DNA from: Parazoarcus communis SWub3 = DSM 12120
GTDB taxonomy: Bacteria > Pseudomonadota > Gammaproteobacteria > Burkholderiales > Rhodocyclaceae
Assembly: GCF_003226565.1 (NCBI RefSeq)
Contig: NZ_QKOE01000006.1
Location: forward strand, 1-64,000
DNA length: 64,000 bases
Reading direction: 5' to 3'
In this document: positions 27,573-37,226 of the stretch, piece after piece
Position numbering within the stretch: position 1 is the first letter of the stretch
Layout: every line of letters begins with the position of its first letter
Made by a program: the position numbers and the translations under genes
The notes under the pieces: model-generated
Databases searched by the model: none
Seen by the model: only the letters and a program-made list of their open reading frames with translations
Told to the model about the DNA's origin: nothing

Positions 27573-28826
27573 TCAGCCGTAGCGGGCAACACTGAGGTCG
27601 TCGATGCGGATCTCCGGCGTCTTTCCGGACAGCATGTCGGCCACAACTCGTCCGGTGCCGGCGGCCATCGTCCAACCCAGGGTGCCGTGGCCGGTGCTCA
27701 GGGTCAGATTGGCATAGCGGGTGCCGCCGATGATGGGTGTGCCATCCGGTGTCATCGGTCGCAGGCCGGTCCAGAACTCGGCCCGGGCAAGGTCGCCCCC
27801 CTGCGGAAAGAGGTCGCCGACCACAAACTCCAGCGTCTTGCGCCGATTCTCGTCCAGATTCAGGTCAAAGCCCGACAGCTGCGCGGTACCGCCGACCCGG
27901 ATACGGTCACCGAGGCGGGTAACGGCCACCTTGTGGGTCTCGTCCATGATGGTGGACTCAGGCGCCATCGCCGGATCGGTGATCGGCACGGTGATCGAAT
28001 AGCCCTTGACCGGGTACACCGGCACATCAATTCCCAGCGGCTTGAGCAACTGCGTGGAGTAGCTGCCCAGCGCAAGCACATAGTGATCGGCGGTCAGAGT
28101 GCCGGCCTGGGTGCGGACCCCCGTGATACGTCCGCCCTGCTGCTCGATGCCGCTGATGGCGGTGCCGAAGCGGAACTCGACCCCCAGCGCCTCGGCCATG
28201 CGCGCCAGGTTCTGGGTGAACTTGAAGCAGTCGCCGGTCTCGTCGCCAGGCAGGCGCAGGCCGCCGACAAACTTGTCTTTCACCGCGGCCAGCGCAGGTT
28301 CGTATTCCAGGTAGCCGGCCCGATCGAGCACCTGGAAGGGCACGCCGGACGACTTGAGGATCTCGACATCCTTGCCGACGCCGTCGAGCTGTTGCTGGGT
28401 ACGGAACAGCTGCAAGGTGCCCTGGCTGCGCTCGTCGTAGTCAATGCCGGTTTCGGCCCGCAGCTGCTTCAGGCAGTCGCGGCTGTACTCGGCCAAGCGG
28501 ACCATGCGGCTCTTGTTGATCTGATAGGCGGATTCGGTGCAGTTGCGCAGCATCGCCAGCCCCCAGCGCCACATGGCCGGATCCAGCATGGGCTTGATCA
28601 CCAGCGGGCTGTGATGCATCAGCATCCACTTGATCGCCTTGAGCGGCACACCGGGCCCTGCCCAGGGTGCAGAATACCCGGGCGACACCTCGCCGGCATT
28701 GGCGAAGCTGGTTTCCAGCGCCGGGCCGGGTTGACGATCGACGACCGTGACCTGGTGCCCTGCCCTGGCAAGGTAGTAGGCGATGGTGGTGCCAATGACG
28801 CCACTGCCGAGAACGAGGACATGCAT
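27573..28826 (-). CDS. dadA: D-amino acid dehydrogenase
   Basis: The product is 417 aa, an FAD-dependent membrane-associated enzyme oxidising D-alanine and other D-amino acids to keto acids and ammonia, feeding electrons to the respiratory chain. The FAD-binding [18 protein letters not shown] opens the protein, and [20 protein letters not shown] closes it. CCAGGAGA precedes the ATG. It is the first gene of the operon and divergent from a TyrR-type regulator. Confidence 0.96.
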   Translation of the reverse strand: MHVLVLGSGVIGTTIAYYLARAGHQVTVVDRQPGPALETSFANAGEVSPGYSAPWAGPGVPLKAIKWMLMHHSPLVIKPMLDPAMWRWGLAMLRNCTESAYQINKSRMVRLAEYSRDCLKQLRAETGIDYDERSQGTLQLFRTQQQLDGVGKDVEILKSSGVPFQVLDRAGYLEYEPALAAVKDKFVGGLRLPGDETGDCFKFTQNLARMAEALGVEFRFGTAISGIEQQGGRITGVRTQAGTLTADHYVLALGSYSTQLLKPLGIDVPVYPVKGYSITVPITDPAMAPESTIMDETHKVAVTRLGDRIRVGGTAQLSGFDLNLDENRRKTLEFVVGDLFPQGGDLARAEFWTGLRPMTPDGTPIIGGTRYANLTLSTGHGTLGWTMAAGTGRVVADMLSGKTPEIRIDDLSVARYG

Positions 28827-28875
28827 GTGAAATCTCCTGGATGACGCGGATGGATGCGGTACTGGAGAGCGTCAT

Positions 28876-28891
28876 AGCGATTCCCATGCCA
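28876..28891 (-). promoter_or_regulatory. Sigma54 (-24/-12) promoter of the dadA operon
   Basis: On the minus strand TGGCATGGGAATCGCT matches the consensus TGGCACG-N4-TTGCW with GG at -24 and GC at -12 in exact spacing; one T of the -12 element is replaced by C. Transcription would start about 40 bases before the dadA ATG. The neighbouring activator retains GAFTGA, the sigma54 contact motif. Confidence 0.7.
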
Positions 28892-28953
28892 GGCCTTATA
28901 ATCATTTAAAAACAGATGCTTACATTACACCCTTGAGCCACGACAGATGCAAC

Positions 28954-28970
28954 CGTAACGAATTCGATAC
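28954..28970. promoter_or_regulatory. Palindromic repeat 1 (candidate activator site)
   Basis: CGTAACGAATTCGATAC is one of three copies of a 17-bp imperfect palindrome (GTAWCG-N4-CRATAC) in the dadA-regulator intergenic region. It lies about 65 bases upstream of the -24 element, the usual distance for a sigma54 activator site. Confidence 0.55.
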
Positions 28971-29034
28971 ACCGCATCCGGAACAAACTTTTGATTAATC
29001 AAATAAATATTATTTTTCAGTTGCTTATTAGTAC

Positions 29035-29070
29035 CGTATCGATTTCAATACAGCGTAACGTTTTCAATAC
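29035..29070. promoter_or_regulatory. Palindromic repeats 2 and 3 (candidate activator sites)
   Basis: CGTATCGATTTCAATAC (29035-29051) and CGTAACGTTTTCAATAC (29054-29070) repeat the motif at 28954. They are 19 bases apart, roughly two helical turns, and sit immediately upstream of the regulator start, as expected for autoregulation. Confidence 0.55.
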
Positions 29071-29081
29071 AGGCTTAAGAC

Positions 29082-30611
29082 ATGCGTATCGACGTGTTTT
29101 TTGCCGACCGGGTCGGCATTGCACAGGAGGTGCTGGCGGAGCTAGCCCGGCGCAGTCTCAACGTGACCGCGGTCGAGGTAGACCCGCCGCATATCTTCAT
29201 CGAGGCGCCGGCTCTGGATCAGGGCGGCCTGGATGCGTTGCGAGCCCAGTTGATGCAGGTGGATGGTGTGCTGACGGTCGAACCCGTCGGCATGCTGCCG
29301 GGCGCTCAACGCCGCCTTTACCTGGATGCCCTGCTCGCCTCCCAACCCGATCCGATCTTTGCCATCGATGAGGCCGGCACCATTGTCGTTGCCAACAGTG
29401 CAACCGTCGCTGCCAGCGGCCTGAGCGAGAGCAACCTGATCGGCAGTTCGATACAGAACCTGACCGGCAAGCCCGAACTGCTGCGCCAGTTGATCGACAG
29501 CGGCTATCACCTGCCAGTCTGCGAAGTCACCATCCAGCGTGAGCCTTACCTGCTGGAAACCATCCCGCTGCACGAGATCGGCGGTCGCGTTGCCGGTGCG
29601 GTCATGACCCTGCACACCCCCAGCCGCATCGGCGAGCGCATGAGCGCGCTGCAGAACTACGACGCCGGCGGCTTCGACACCATATTGGGCAGCTCACCCG
29701 AGATCGTGCAGCTCAAGCAGCGTGCGGCGCGCATGGCGATGGTGGATGCCCCGCTGCTGATCACAGGCGAAACCGGTACCGGCAAGGAACTGCTCGCCCA
29801 TGCCTGCCACGCCGGCAGCAACCGTCGGGGGCAACCCTTCTTTGCGCTGAACTGCGCCGCGCTGCCGGAAAACCTGGCCGAAAGCGAACTCTTCGGCTAT
29901 GCCGCGGGGGCCTTTACCGGCGCCTTGCGTGGCGGCAAGCCCGGCCTGCTGGAGCTGGCCGACGGCGGCACCGTGTTTCTGGACGAAATTGGCGAGATGT
30001 CACCCTATCTTCAGGCCAAGTTGCTGCGCTTCCTCAACGATGGCAGCTTCCGCCGGGTGGGCGGAGACCGCGAACTGAAAGTGAATGTGCGCATCATCAG
30101 CGCAACCCACCGCGCGCTTGAAGACATGGTCAGCAGCGGCCACTTCCGGCAGGACCTGCTGTTTCGCCTGAATGTGCTGAACCTGCAGGTACCGCCCTTG
30201 CGCGAACGCCCGGGTGACATCCTGCCGCTGGCCCAATTCTTTCTCAGCCGCGCCTGCACCCAGGCCTCGCGCGCGCCCATGCGGCTTTCACCGGCAGCCA
30301 GCGCGGCCATGCTGGGCAACCCCTGGGTGGGCAACATCCGCCAGCTGCAGAACGTGATCTTCCGCGCAGTGACGATGACCGAACGCAACATCATTCATGT
30401 CGAAGACCTGGAGCTGGCCCAGGAGGCCACCCCCACCCACCCCGCCGAAGCTGGCGACATCGTCAGCCTGGACCAGGCCGTCGCCGACTTCGAACGCAAT
30501 CTTCTGCAACGCCTTTACCGCGAATATCCATCAAGTCGTCGCCTGGCGAAACGGCTGGGCACATCGCACACGGCCATCGCCAACCGCCTGCGGCGGTACG
30601 GCATTGCTTAG
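29082..30611 (+). CDS. TyrR/PhhR-type sigma54-dependent activator (ACT-PAS-AAA+-HTH)
   Basis: The product is 509 aa. The N-terminal ACT domain (DVFFADRVGIAQEVLAELAR) resembles TyrR, followed by a PAS region (about 80-190), an AAA+ domain with Walker A GETGTGKE (229-236) and GAFTGA (276-281), and a C-terminal Fis-like HTH (SSRRLAKRLGTSHTAIANRL). Intact GAFTGA implies true sigma54 activation, unlike E. coli TyrR. Divergent placement makes the dad operon its likely target, with an amino acid as ligand of the ACT domain. Confidence 0.92.
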   Translation: MRIDVFFADRVGIAQEVLAELARRSLNVTAVEVDPPHIFIEAPALDQGGLDALRAQLMQVDGVLTVEPVGMLPGAQRRLYLDALLASQPDPIFAIDEAGTIVVANSATVAASGLSESNLIGSSIQNLTGKPELLRQLIDSGYHLPVCEVTIQREPYLLETIPLHEIGGRVAGAVMTLHTPSRIGERMSALQNYDAGGFDTILGSSPEIVQLKQRAARMAMVDAPLLITGETGTGKELLAHACHAGSNRRGQPFFALNCAALPENLAESELFGYAAGAFTGALRGGKPGLLELADGGTVFLDEIGEMSPYLQAKLLRFLNDGSFRRVGGDRELKVNVRIISATHRALEDMVSSGHFRQDLLFRLNVLNLQVPPLRERPGDILPLAQFFLSRACTQASRAPMRLSPAASAAMLGNPWVGNIRQLQNVIFRAVTMTERNIIHVEDLELAQEATPTHPAEAGDIVSLDQAVADFERNLLQRLYREYPSSRRLAKRLGTSHTAIANRLRRYGIA

Positions 30612-31801
30612 GAGGCGGTCTGGCTCGGCCGCACCCGCCACACCAGCCCCCAGGCCACGGCGGCGGTCATCACGCCCCAGAACCAGATGCCGTTGGTCAG
30701 CGGAAACACGCTGCCATCCATGCTGATGCCCAGCCAGTGTCCCATACCGAATGCCGACAACATCATCAAGAAGCCGGACAGCGCCGACGCTGCACCGGCG
30801 GCCTGCGGAAACGGCCCCACCGCACCGCTCTGACCACACGGCTGATGAATCCCATGACCCAGCATGAACAGATACACCGGCACCATGATGGCCCACACAC
30901 TGAACACCCCCGCCAGCGCAAGCACGCCCAGCACGGTACCGCCTACCAGTGAGAACGCACCGCCAATGGCCACCGTACGATGAACGCCGTAGCGCTTGAG
31001 CAGGCGACGACACAGCACGGTGCCAATCAGATAGGCGCCTGACATCGAGAACATCAGTGCCCCATAGACCGTCTTGGACAAGCCCATCAGCTTGATGAAG
31101 ACAAAGGACGATGCCGCAAGGAAGGTAAACAACCCACCATAGGTCATCGTCGCCAGCAAGGCGAAGGCCCAGAAAGTCGGATGACGCAGAATGCCCCCCC
31201 AGGTCCGCAGCAGGATGGCGGGAGCCAGAGCGCGTGGATTAGGCTGGCGCACGGTCTCCTCAAAGCGCATTACTACCAGGCCGAGCGTGACTGCGCCGAA
31301 CAACGCCAGCAGCAGCAAGGCCATGCGCCAGCCAAACAGGTCGGATACCAGTCCGCCCAGCGGCGTGCTCAGGCAGGCAATCACCCCGAGACCCGACAGG
31401 CCCTTGCTCATGGCCCGCGCACCGGCCTCTGGCGCGTACAGGTCACGAACCAGGGCACGCGCGCACATCACCGCCGCCCCCATTGCTGTTCCCTGCACGA
31501 TGCGCCACAGGATGAGCAACTCCATCGATGACGCGAAGGCACTGCCAATCGCTGACAGCACATACGCGCCCAACCCGACCAGCAAGACCGGCCGGCGGCC
31601 GAAACGGTCCGATATCGGCCCCCACACCAGTTGAGAGATGCCGAAGGCCAGCAGCAAACCGGACAAGGTCAGCTGCGCCTGCGCCATGGATGCACCAAAG
31701 CCTTCAGTAATCGCCGGCAGGGCCGGCAGGTAGAGGTCGGTGGTGATTGGCTGGACGCCAAGCAGCAGGGACAGGAAAAGAACCACCAGCGGAGAGGACA
31801 T
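30608..31801 (-). CDS. Bcr/CflA-type MFS drug exporter
   Basis: The product is 397 aa with 12 predicted TM helices. The family opening QPITTDLYLPALPAI and the motif A loop GPISDRFGRRPVLLVG are clear, as is the R-x3-QG-x-AMG-A segment of TM4. Members export chloramphenicol, bicyclomycin or other small molecules; the substrate here is unknown. Its 3' end overlaps the convergent TyrR-like gene by four bases. Confidence 0.92.
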   Translation of the reverse strand: MSSPLVVLFLSLLLGVQPITTDLYLPALPAITEGFGASMAQAQLTLSGLLLAFGISQLVWGPISDRFGRRPVLLVGLGAYVLSAIGSAFASSMELLILWRIVQGTAMGAAVMCARALVRDLYAPEAGARAMSKGLSGLGVIACLSTPLGGLVSDLFGWRMALLLLALFGAVTLGLVVMRFEETVRQPNPRALAPAILLRTWGGILRHPTFWAFALLATMTYGGLFTFLAASSFVFIKLMGLSKTVYGALMFSMSGAYLIGTVLCRRLLKRYGVHRTVAIGGAFSLVGGTVLGVLALAGVFSVWAIMVPVYLFMLGHGIHQPCGQSGAVGPFPQAAGAASALSGFLMMLSAFGMGHWLGISMDGSVFPLTNGIWFWGVMTAAVAWGLVWRVRPSQTAS

Positions 31802-31978
31802 GGGTAGCGGGGCGCGAACGCAATGACGCAAACATGGCATTCTGCCGCCGCCCCCGCACCGCCGAAAGGCACTATTTCGAATGGCTGCTATTGCCTGCCG
31901 GCATAGCGGCGCGCAGATACCGGGTTTCATGGTAGAAAGCGGGCTTTACTCGCCGCTTCCCAGGCTGCTCCCCCGCCG

Positions 31979-34006
31979 ATGTCCTCACCTACCTTGCGCG
32001 TGCTGTCGATCATCCCGCCGATGACCCAGCTCAATACGCCATACCCCTCCACCGCCTACCTCACAGGCTTCCTGCGCAGCCGCGGCGTCGATGCGGTACA
32101 GGCAGACCTGGCGCTGGCGCTGGTACTCGCGCTGTTCTCGCGCGAAGGGCTGTGCGCCATCCGCGACCAGGCTGCACGATTGCCTGCACGCGCACGCACG
32201 CCGATGGTGGACGGTTTCCTGACCCACTTCGATCGCTATCTGCACACCATCGGTCCGACCATCAGCTTCCTGCAGGGGCGCGACCCCACGCTGGCGCATC
32301 GCATCTGCAGCCGGACCTTCCTTCCAGAGGGGCCACGCTTCGACAGTCTGGAGGTCTACTACGACCCGGATGGCGGCGACCCCCTGGCCTGGGCCTTTGG
32401 TGCGCTCGGAGCCCAGGACAAGGCCCGCCACCTGGCGACTCTTTACCTGGACGACCTGGCCGACGTACTGCGTGAGGCCATCGACCCACGCTTCGAATTT
32501 GTACGATATGCCGAATCGCTGGCACTCAGCCAACCGACCTTCGAACCGCTCGCCCAGGCACTGGCCACGCCACACAATCTGGTGGATGCCACGCTACACC
32601 GGCTGACGCTGCAGACCCTGGCACAACACATGCCCGGGATGTTGGCGGACTTGAACGATCGTCTCGAGCCGGGTCGGCAAACGGGGGAGGAGCCCGCCAT
32701 CTCCACCATGACCGATCAAACTCAAGACGGGCAGTCGCGAATGGTTGTGCTGCTATCGGTTCCCTTTCCCGGCGCGGTGTATGCGGCCTTCCGCATCGCA
32801 CAGACGATCAAGGCGCACGCCCCCCGCATCATCACTGTTCTGGGCGGCGGCTATGTAAACACCGAACTGCGCGAGTTGAGCGAAGCCAGGGTGTTCGACT
32901 ACTTCGACTTCGTCACCCTGGACGATGGCGAGCGCCCCTTACTGGCCCTGCTCGAGCACTTGCAAGGCAAGCGCTCATACAAGCGGTTGGTCCGCACCTT
33001 CATGCGCGAGGCCGACAGCGGCACGGTGCGTTATGTGAATCTGGTGGAGCCCGACATCCCCTTTGCCGAGGTGGGGACCCCCACCTGGGACGGCTTGCCG
33101 ATCGATCGCTACCTTTCCTTGCTCGACATGCTCAACCCGATGCACCGGCTATGGTCCGACGGACGCTGGAACAAGCTCACCATTGCCCATGGCTGCTACT
33201 GGAAGAAGTGCAGCTTCTGCGACGTCAGCCTGGATTACATCGGCCGCTACGACGGTGCCCCGGCCAGTCTGCTGGTGGACCGGATCGAGGCCATCATTGC
33301 CGAAACGGGGCAAACCGGCTTCCACTTTGTCGACGAAGCGGCACCGCCCAAGGCACTGCGGGCCCTGGCCGAAGAGCTGTTGCGTCGCGGGGTGTCGATA
33401 TCCTGGTGGGGCAACATCCGCTTCGAGAAGTCCTTTACCCCCGAACTGTGCCAACTGTTGGCGGACAGCGGCTGCATCGCGATCTCGGGCGGCCTGGAAG
33501 TCGCCTCCGACCGCCTGCTCAAGTTGATGAAAAAAGGGGTATCCGTCGATCAGGTCGCCCGCGTCACCCATGCATTTGCCGAGGCCGGCGTACTGGTGCA
33601 TGCCTACCTGATGTACGGTTTTCCCACCCAGACGGTGCACGACACGGTAGATGCGCTGGAGTACGTGCGTCAGCTGTTTGAAGCCGGCTGCATCCAGTCG
33701 GGCTTCTTCCATCGTTTTGCCTGTACCGTACATTCTCCGGTGGGGCTCAATCCGCAGGAATATGGCGTTCGCCTGGTGCCGCTGCCGCCAGGTGGTTTTG
33801 CACGCAACGACATCGGCTTCATCGACCCCACCGGGGTGGATCACGATGCGCTGGGCAAGGCACTGACCAAGGCACTGTACAACTACATGCACGGTATCGG
33901 CCTGGATCAGGACGTACGCAGCTGGTTTGCAGGCAAGGTACCGCGCCCGCGCGTACCCAGAAACTTCATCGAGCGGGCACTGATGGAGCGGACGCCACAC
34001 GCTTGA
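31979..34006 (+). CDS. B12-binding-type radical SAM protein with CX4CX2C cluster motif
   Basis: The product is 675 aa. The N-terminal part begins like cobalamin-binding radical SAM enzymes (SIIPPMTQLNTPYPSTAYLT), with a Rossmann-like segment (IITVLGGGYVNTELREL, about 285-300) but no DxHxxG base-off motif seen. The cluster motif is C406-YWKK-C411-SF-C414, i.e. CX4CX2C rather than the usual CX3CX2C. GGLEVASDRLLKLMKKGV and a late YGFPTQT stretch follow in the TIM-barrel part. The reaction is unknown. The 3' end overlaps the convergent kinase gene by 41 bases. Confidence 0.85.
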   Translation: MSSPTLRVLSIIPPMTQLNTPYPSTAYLTGFLRSRGVDAVQADLALALVLALFSREGLCAIRDQAARLPARARTPMVDGFLTHFDRYLHTIGPTISFLQGRDPTLAHRICSRTFLPEGPRFDSLEVYYDPDGGDPLAWAFGALGAQDKARHLATLYLDDLADVLREAIDPRFEFVRYAESLALSQPTFEPLAQALATPHNLVDATLHRLTLQTLAQHMPGMLADLNDRLEPGRQTGEEPAISTMTDQTQDGQSRMVVLLSVPFPGAVYAAFRIAQTIKAHAPRIITVLGGGYVNTELRELSEARVFDYFDFVTLDDGERPLLALLEHLQGKRSYKRLVRTFMREADSGTVRYVNLVEPDIPFAEVGTPTWDGLPIDRYLSLLDMLNPMHRLWSDGRWNKLTIAHGCYWKKCSFCDVSLDYIGRYDGAPASLLVDRIEAIIAETGQTGFHFVDEAAPPKALRALAEELLRRGVSISWWGNIRFEKSFTPELCQLLADSGCIAISGGLEVASDRLLKLMKKGVSVDQVARVTHAFAEAGVLVHAYLMYGFPTQTVHDTVDALEYVRQLFEAGCIQSGFFHRFACTVHSPVGLNPQEYGVRLVPLPPGGFARNDIGFIDPTGVDHDALGKALTKALYNYMHGIGLDQDVRSWFAGKVPRPRVPRNFIERALMERTPHA

Positions 34007-35861
34007 CGTGGGCAGGCTGATGCATCGGCAGGGTGATACGGAAGGTGGTGCCCACCCCTTCCCGACTATCAACCTCGATGCTGCCGTGATGCTGCTCGAT
34101 GATGCCAAAGGAAATCGACAAACCCAGCCCGGTCCCCTTGCCCACCTCCTTGGTCGTAAAAAAGGGGTCGAACACGCGGGCAATCACCGCGTCCGACATG
34201 CCGCAGCCGGTGTCGGAGATACTCAGCCACACTTTGTCATCGGCACACCCTGTACGCACGGTAATCTGCCCACGCTGTTCCCCCATGGCCTGGGCGGCAT
34301 TCACCACCAGATTCAGGCACACCTGTGCCAGTTGCGAAGCCACACACTCGATCTGCGGCAAGTCGCCGTATTCACGCACCACGTCGGCCTTGTACTTGAT
34401 CTCGTTGGCCGCAACGTTGAGGCTGGATTCGATGCAGTCGTGAAGATCGGCCATGGCAAAAACAGGCTCACGATCCACGCGTGAAAAGTCTTTCAGGTCC
34501 TGCACGATCTTGCGAATACGGGCAAGCCCCTCGGACGACTCATGTAACAACTCGACCAGATCGCGCTGCAGGAAATCGACATCGAGCTGGCGCCAGCGCT
34601 GCTCGATTTGTGCAGCGGCCGGACCATCGGCTGCCGCGACCAGCGACCGGTAATCGCCCAGCAGCCGGACCAGCTCATCCACATAGCCCTTGAGCGTGTT
34701 CAGGTTGGAACTGACGTAACCCACCGGATTGTTGATCTCGTGCGCTACACCGGCCGCAAGCTGGCCGATGGAGGCCAGCTTTTCGGATTGCAGCAACTGC
34801 TCACGCACCCGTGTCAGCTGCGTGGTACGCTGATCGACCAGATCCTCCAGTTGCGCCTGGTAGGCCGCCAGAGCCTCCTCGGCTTGCTTGCGGGCAGTCA
34901 CATCGCGCGCCGCGGCAAACACGCCGACCACCCTGCCGTCGTCGTCGCGATACAGGCTGGCGTTGTACAGCACGTTCATCCCCTGGCCGGAAACATGGCG
35001 GATCTCCAGCGGATAATCGATGACCTGCCCCTTGGCAAACACCGCCCGATAACCTTCACGCGCCTTGTCCGGATCGGTGAAATAATCGGAGAAATCGCTG
35101 CCAATGAGCTTGTCGCGCGGCATTCCGGTGGCAGTCTCGGTCGCCAGATTCACATCGGTGATACGCCCGTCCGGCGAGATCGTCACCAGCGGGTCGAGGC
35201 TTGCCTCGATCAAGGCCCGCGAGTAACGCGACACGGCACCAAGCTGCTCAAGCGCCTCACGATTCCTCAGCAACAGACGGCGACGGCTGACCATCACCAC
35301 CAGCAGCAGCACGATCACCGCGCCCTGCGCCAGCAAACCATAGACGAGTTGCCGATTGCGCTGCTCGTTGATGCGACTGATGTCCGCCGTGCGCTGGGCA
35401 ACCAGATCTTCAAGTCGCTGCTGATAGGCCAGCATGTCCCCTTGCGCCATTTCCTTGCCGGTCACGTCGCGAATAACCGAAAGCAGCATGGGACCACGCC
35501 CGTCAAGCTGGATTGGCGAGGAGAACACTTCGACAGTGCGGATCGACCCGTCCGCCACCCGATGGGGGAACACGAAAAAGTTGCGTTGCTCGGCTGCGGC
35601 CAAAGCGCGTTCGGCAGCGATTTCTGCCGGACCTAGCACATTGAGATCCTGGATCACCATCCCGCGCAGGGATTCGATCGGTTGCCCGTAAAACCGCGCA
35701 GCCGCTTCGTTGGCGTCGACGATGCGGCCACTGGCGGGCTCGATCAGCAGCATGATGCTCTGATGCTTGCGCAAGGTGCCCGACAGCAACTCGTTTGCGA
35801 CCGCAAACCCAGGCAGCAAGATGGTCAGCCACAGCACGAGAAGAAGACGTGGCCCGGTCAT
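33966..35861 (-). CDS. PAS-containing sensor histidine kinase
   Basis: The product is about 631 aa from the ATG at 35861. It has an N-terminal hydrophobic segment, a PAS domain (SIMLLIEPASGRIVDANEAA), a TM helix (LLAQGAVIVLLLVVMV), a second PAS domain, a coiled linker, then a HisKA-like box GVAHEINNPVGYVSSNL and HATPase blocks NLVVNAAQAM, DTGCGM and GTGLGLS. It resembles hybrid-free kinases of the NtrB/PAS type. No response regulator is adjacent, so it is an orphan. The start lacks a clear ribosome-binding site. Confidence 0.88.
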   Translation of the reverse strand: MTGPRLLLVLWLTILLPGFAVANELLSGTLRKHQSIMLLIEPASGRIVDANEAAARFYGQPIESLRGMVIQDLNVLGPAEIAAERALAAAEQRNFFVFPHRVADGSIRTVEVFSSPIQLDGRGPMLLSVIRDVTGKEMAQGDMLAYQQRLEDLVAQRTADISRINEQRNRQLVYGLLAQGAVIVLLLVVMVSRRRLLLRNREALEQLGAVSRYSRALIEASLDPLVTISPDGRITDVNLATETATGMPRDKLIGSDFSDYFTDPDKAREGYRAVFAKGQVIDYPLEIRHVSGQGMNVLYNASLYRDDDGRVVGVFAAARDVTARKQAEEALAAYQAQLEDLVDQRTTQLTRVREQLLQSEKLASIGQLAAGVAHEINNPVGYVSSNLNTLKGYVDELVRLLGDYRSLVAAADGPAAAQIEQRWRQLDVDFLQRDLVELLHESSEGLARIRKIVQDLKDFSRVDREPVFAMADLHDCIESSLNVAANEIKYKADVVREYGDLPQIECVASQLAQVCLNLVVNAAQAMGEQRGQITVRTGCADDKVWLSISDTGCGMSDAVIARVFDPFFTTKEVGKGTGLGLSISFGIIEQHHGSIEVDSREGVGTTFRITLPMHQPAHVKRVASAPSVPAR

Positions 35862-36081
35862 TGGAAAGGAGCGGATGCGCGAAGTCGGAGTGCGACTATC
35901 GTCGTGACCCGCCGCCAGCTTGTCAATCCCCGTCAGCCGCAATCTCGGCGAACACCCCAGATACCTGCGCCTGCAGGAGGATCAGGAAGGGCACCGATCA
36001 GACCTTCACCACACCGTCAGCGCCTGCGCAACCTCCCCACACGAGTGAGAAGCGCGCGGGGCTGACGGCGTACAGCAGCAA

Positions 36082-36969
36082 TTATGCTGCGCGGCGATAG
36101 CGACTTGCCATCAGACCGAGCAGGCCAAGCCCGAGCAGTGCCATGGAACCCGGCTCGGGGACGTCGATCGGGTCGCCAATACCACCACCCGTGGAGGCCA
36201 CACCCTTGAGGCCGGCGATATACACCGCACTGTCGTAGATGCGATCGGAGGTGTCGGCAATCGCGATCTGCAAGGTATGTTCAGAGCGTGAGGGATCCAC
36301 CAGGCCGGTAACGGTGAACACCTGGGTCAAGCCGTTCCACTCGATGTCGTAAAGTCCCTCGCCGACCGGGTTCGGGATGAAGTTGGTCGGATTGCCCGGG
36401 GTGTTGCTGATCAGTTCGCCGCTGGGAAACTGGGCGTAGTTCACACCATCAACGAAGAAACCGAAGATGTCGGTCACCGTTTGGGTCGGAAACTCATCGG
36501 TCGCAAAAACGAACTGCATGGACACCGCATTGAGTCCGGCCTCCAGCGTGAAGGTGAAGCTCAGCACGTTTGCGTCATTGGTATTCTGGCCCGACAGCGT
36601 CGACAGCGGCGCAAAGCCGGCACCGTTCACCGTCGTCGAATAGCTGTTGGTGGTGTTGGTCAGGGGAACCGCCGCGTTCCCCCCCGTCGTCAGCACCACG
36701 CCGTCCTGCAACTGCAAAGTCGGCGTAGAGCCGGAGCTGGGCGCAAGGCTGAAGCCGGAATAGGTGCCCTGCTGATTGGGCGCACCCAAGGTCAGCTGCG
36801 AGGAGATCAGGTTGACGCCCGAATTTGCAGCAAACAGCGCACCCGACAGCTGACTTACATCATTGGTGGTCGTAACCACCAATGCTGCAGACGCCATCAA
36901 CGGGCTTGACATCGCGCACACCAATCCTGCACACACCAGGGCCTTCACGCCTTTTGTTACCACAGTCAT
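36082..36969 (-). CDS. Choice-of-anchor-L PEP-CTERM protein
   Basis: The product is 295 aa. A signal peptide (VKALVCAGLVCAMSSPLMASA) leads to a beta-rich domain with NTNDANVLSFTFTLEAG, MQFVFATDEFP and FGFFVDGVNYA, the pattern of choice-of-anchor L domains. The C-terminus is a classical PEP-CTERM signal: VPEPGS, a hydrophobic helix and the basic cluster SRYRR. It would be exported and processed by an exosortase, not present in this window. GGAGAGC precedes the ATG. Confidence 0.93.
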   Translation of the reverse strand: MTVVTKGVKALVCAGLVCAMSSPLMASAALVVTTTNDVSQLSGALFAANSGVNLISSQLTLGAPNQQGTYSGFSLAPSSGSTPTLQLQDGVVLTTGGNAAVPLTNTTNSYSTTVNGAGFAPLSTLSGQNTNDANVLSFTFTLEAGLNAVSMQFVFATDEFPTQTVTDIFGFFVDGVNYAQFPSGELISNTPGNPTNFIPNPVGEGLYDIEWNGLTQVFTVTGLVDPSRSEHTLQIAIADTSDRIYDSAVYIAGLKGVASTGGGIGDPIDVPEPGSMALLGLGLLGLMASRYRRAA

Positions 36970-37226
36970 ATTGCTCTCCACATTGAAAACACATGTTTGT
37001 ATCCATGTGAGCAAGCATATAGCAATTACCTTGCCATATTCATTTAAGCTTTACTATTCAATACAATGCAATATATTAATGACTATCAATTAACCCAAGA
37101 ATGTAAATTATTCCGACATCGTTGCAGTACGCCAGAACGACGCGGGTTTTCCTGCTTTTGGGGATAATTTTCATCATTTAACGCAACTTTATTGCAATAG
37201 ATCCGCCATCACTCTAGAATGGCGCT
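36970..37226. other. AT-rich intergenic region upstream of the zinc-uptake genes
   Basis: This 257-base stretch is markedly AT-rich compared with its surroundings. It carries the divergent promoters of the PEP-CTERM gene and of the small His/Cys gene. A conserved element at 37173-37200 is annotated separately. Confidence 0.6.
37173..37200. promoter_or_regulatory. Candidate Zur-type operator upstream of the ZnuD locus
   Basis: ATCATTTAACGCAACTTTAT continues with TGCAATAG; it contains the inverted repeat GCAA-N5-TTGC. A nearly identical element (ATCATTT..CGCAAC..ATTGC) lies upstream of the DUF1826 gene at 49982-50007. Both gene types belong to zinc-starvation regulons in other bacteria, so a shared Zur site is plausible. 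Confidence 0.45.

Noticed and set aside
25765-28844. Two long plus-strand frames opposite agcS, ridA and dadA
   Set aside because: Shadows of convincing minus-strand genes with full family signatures; low-complexity, charged translations.
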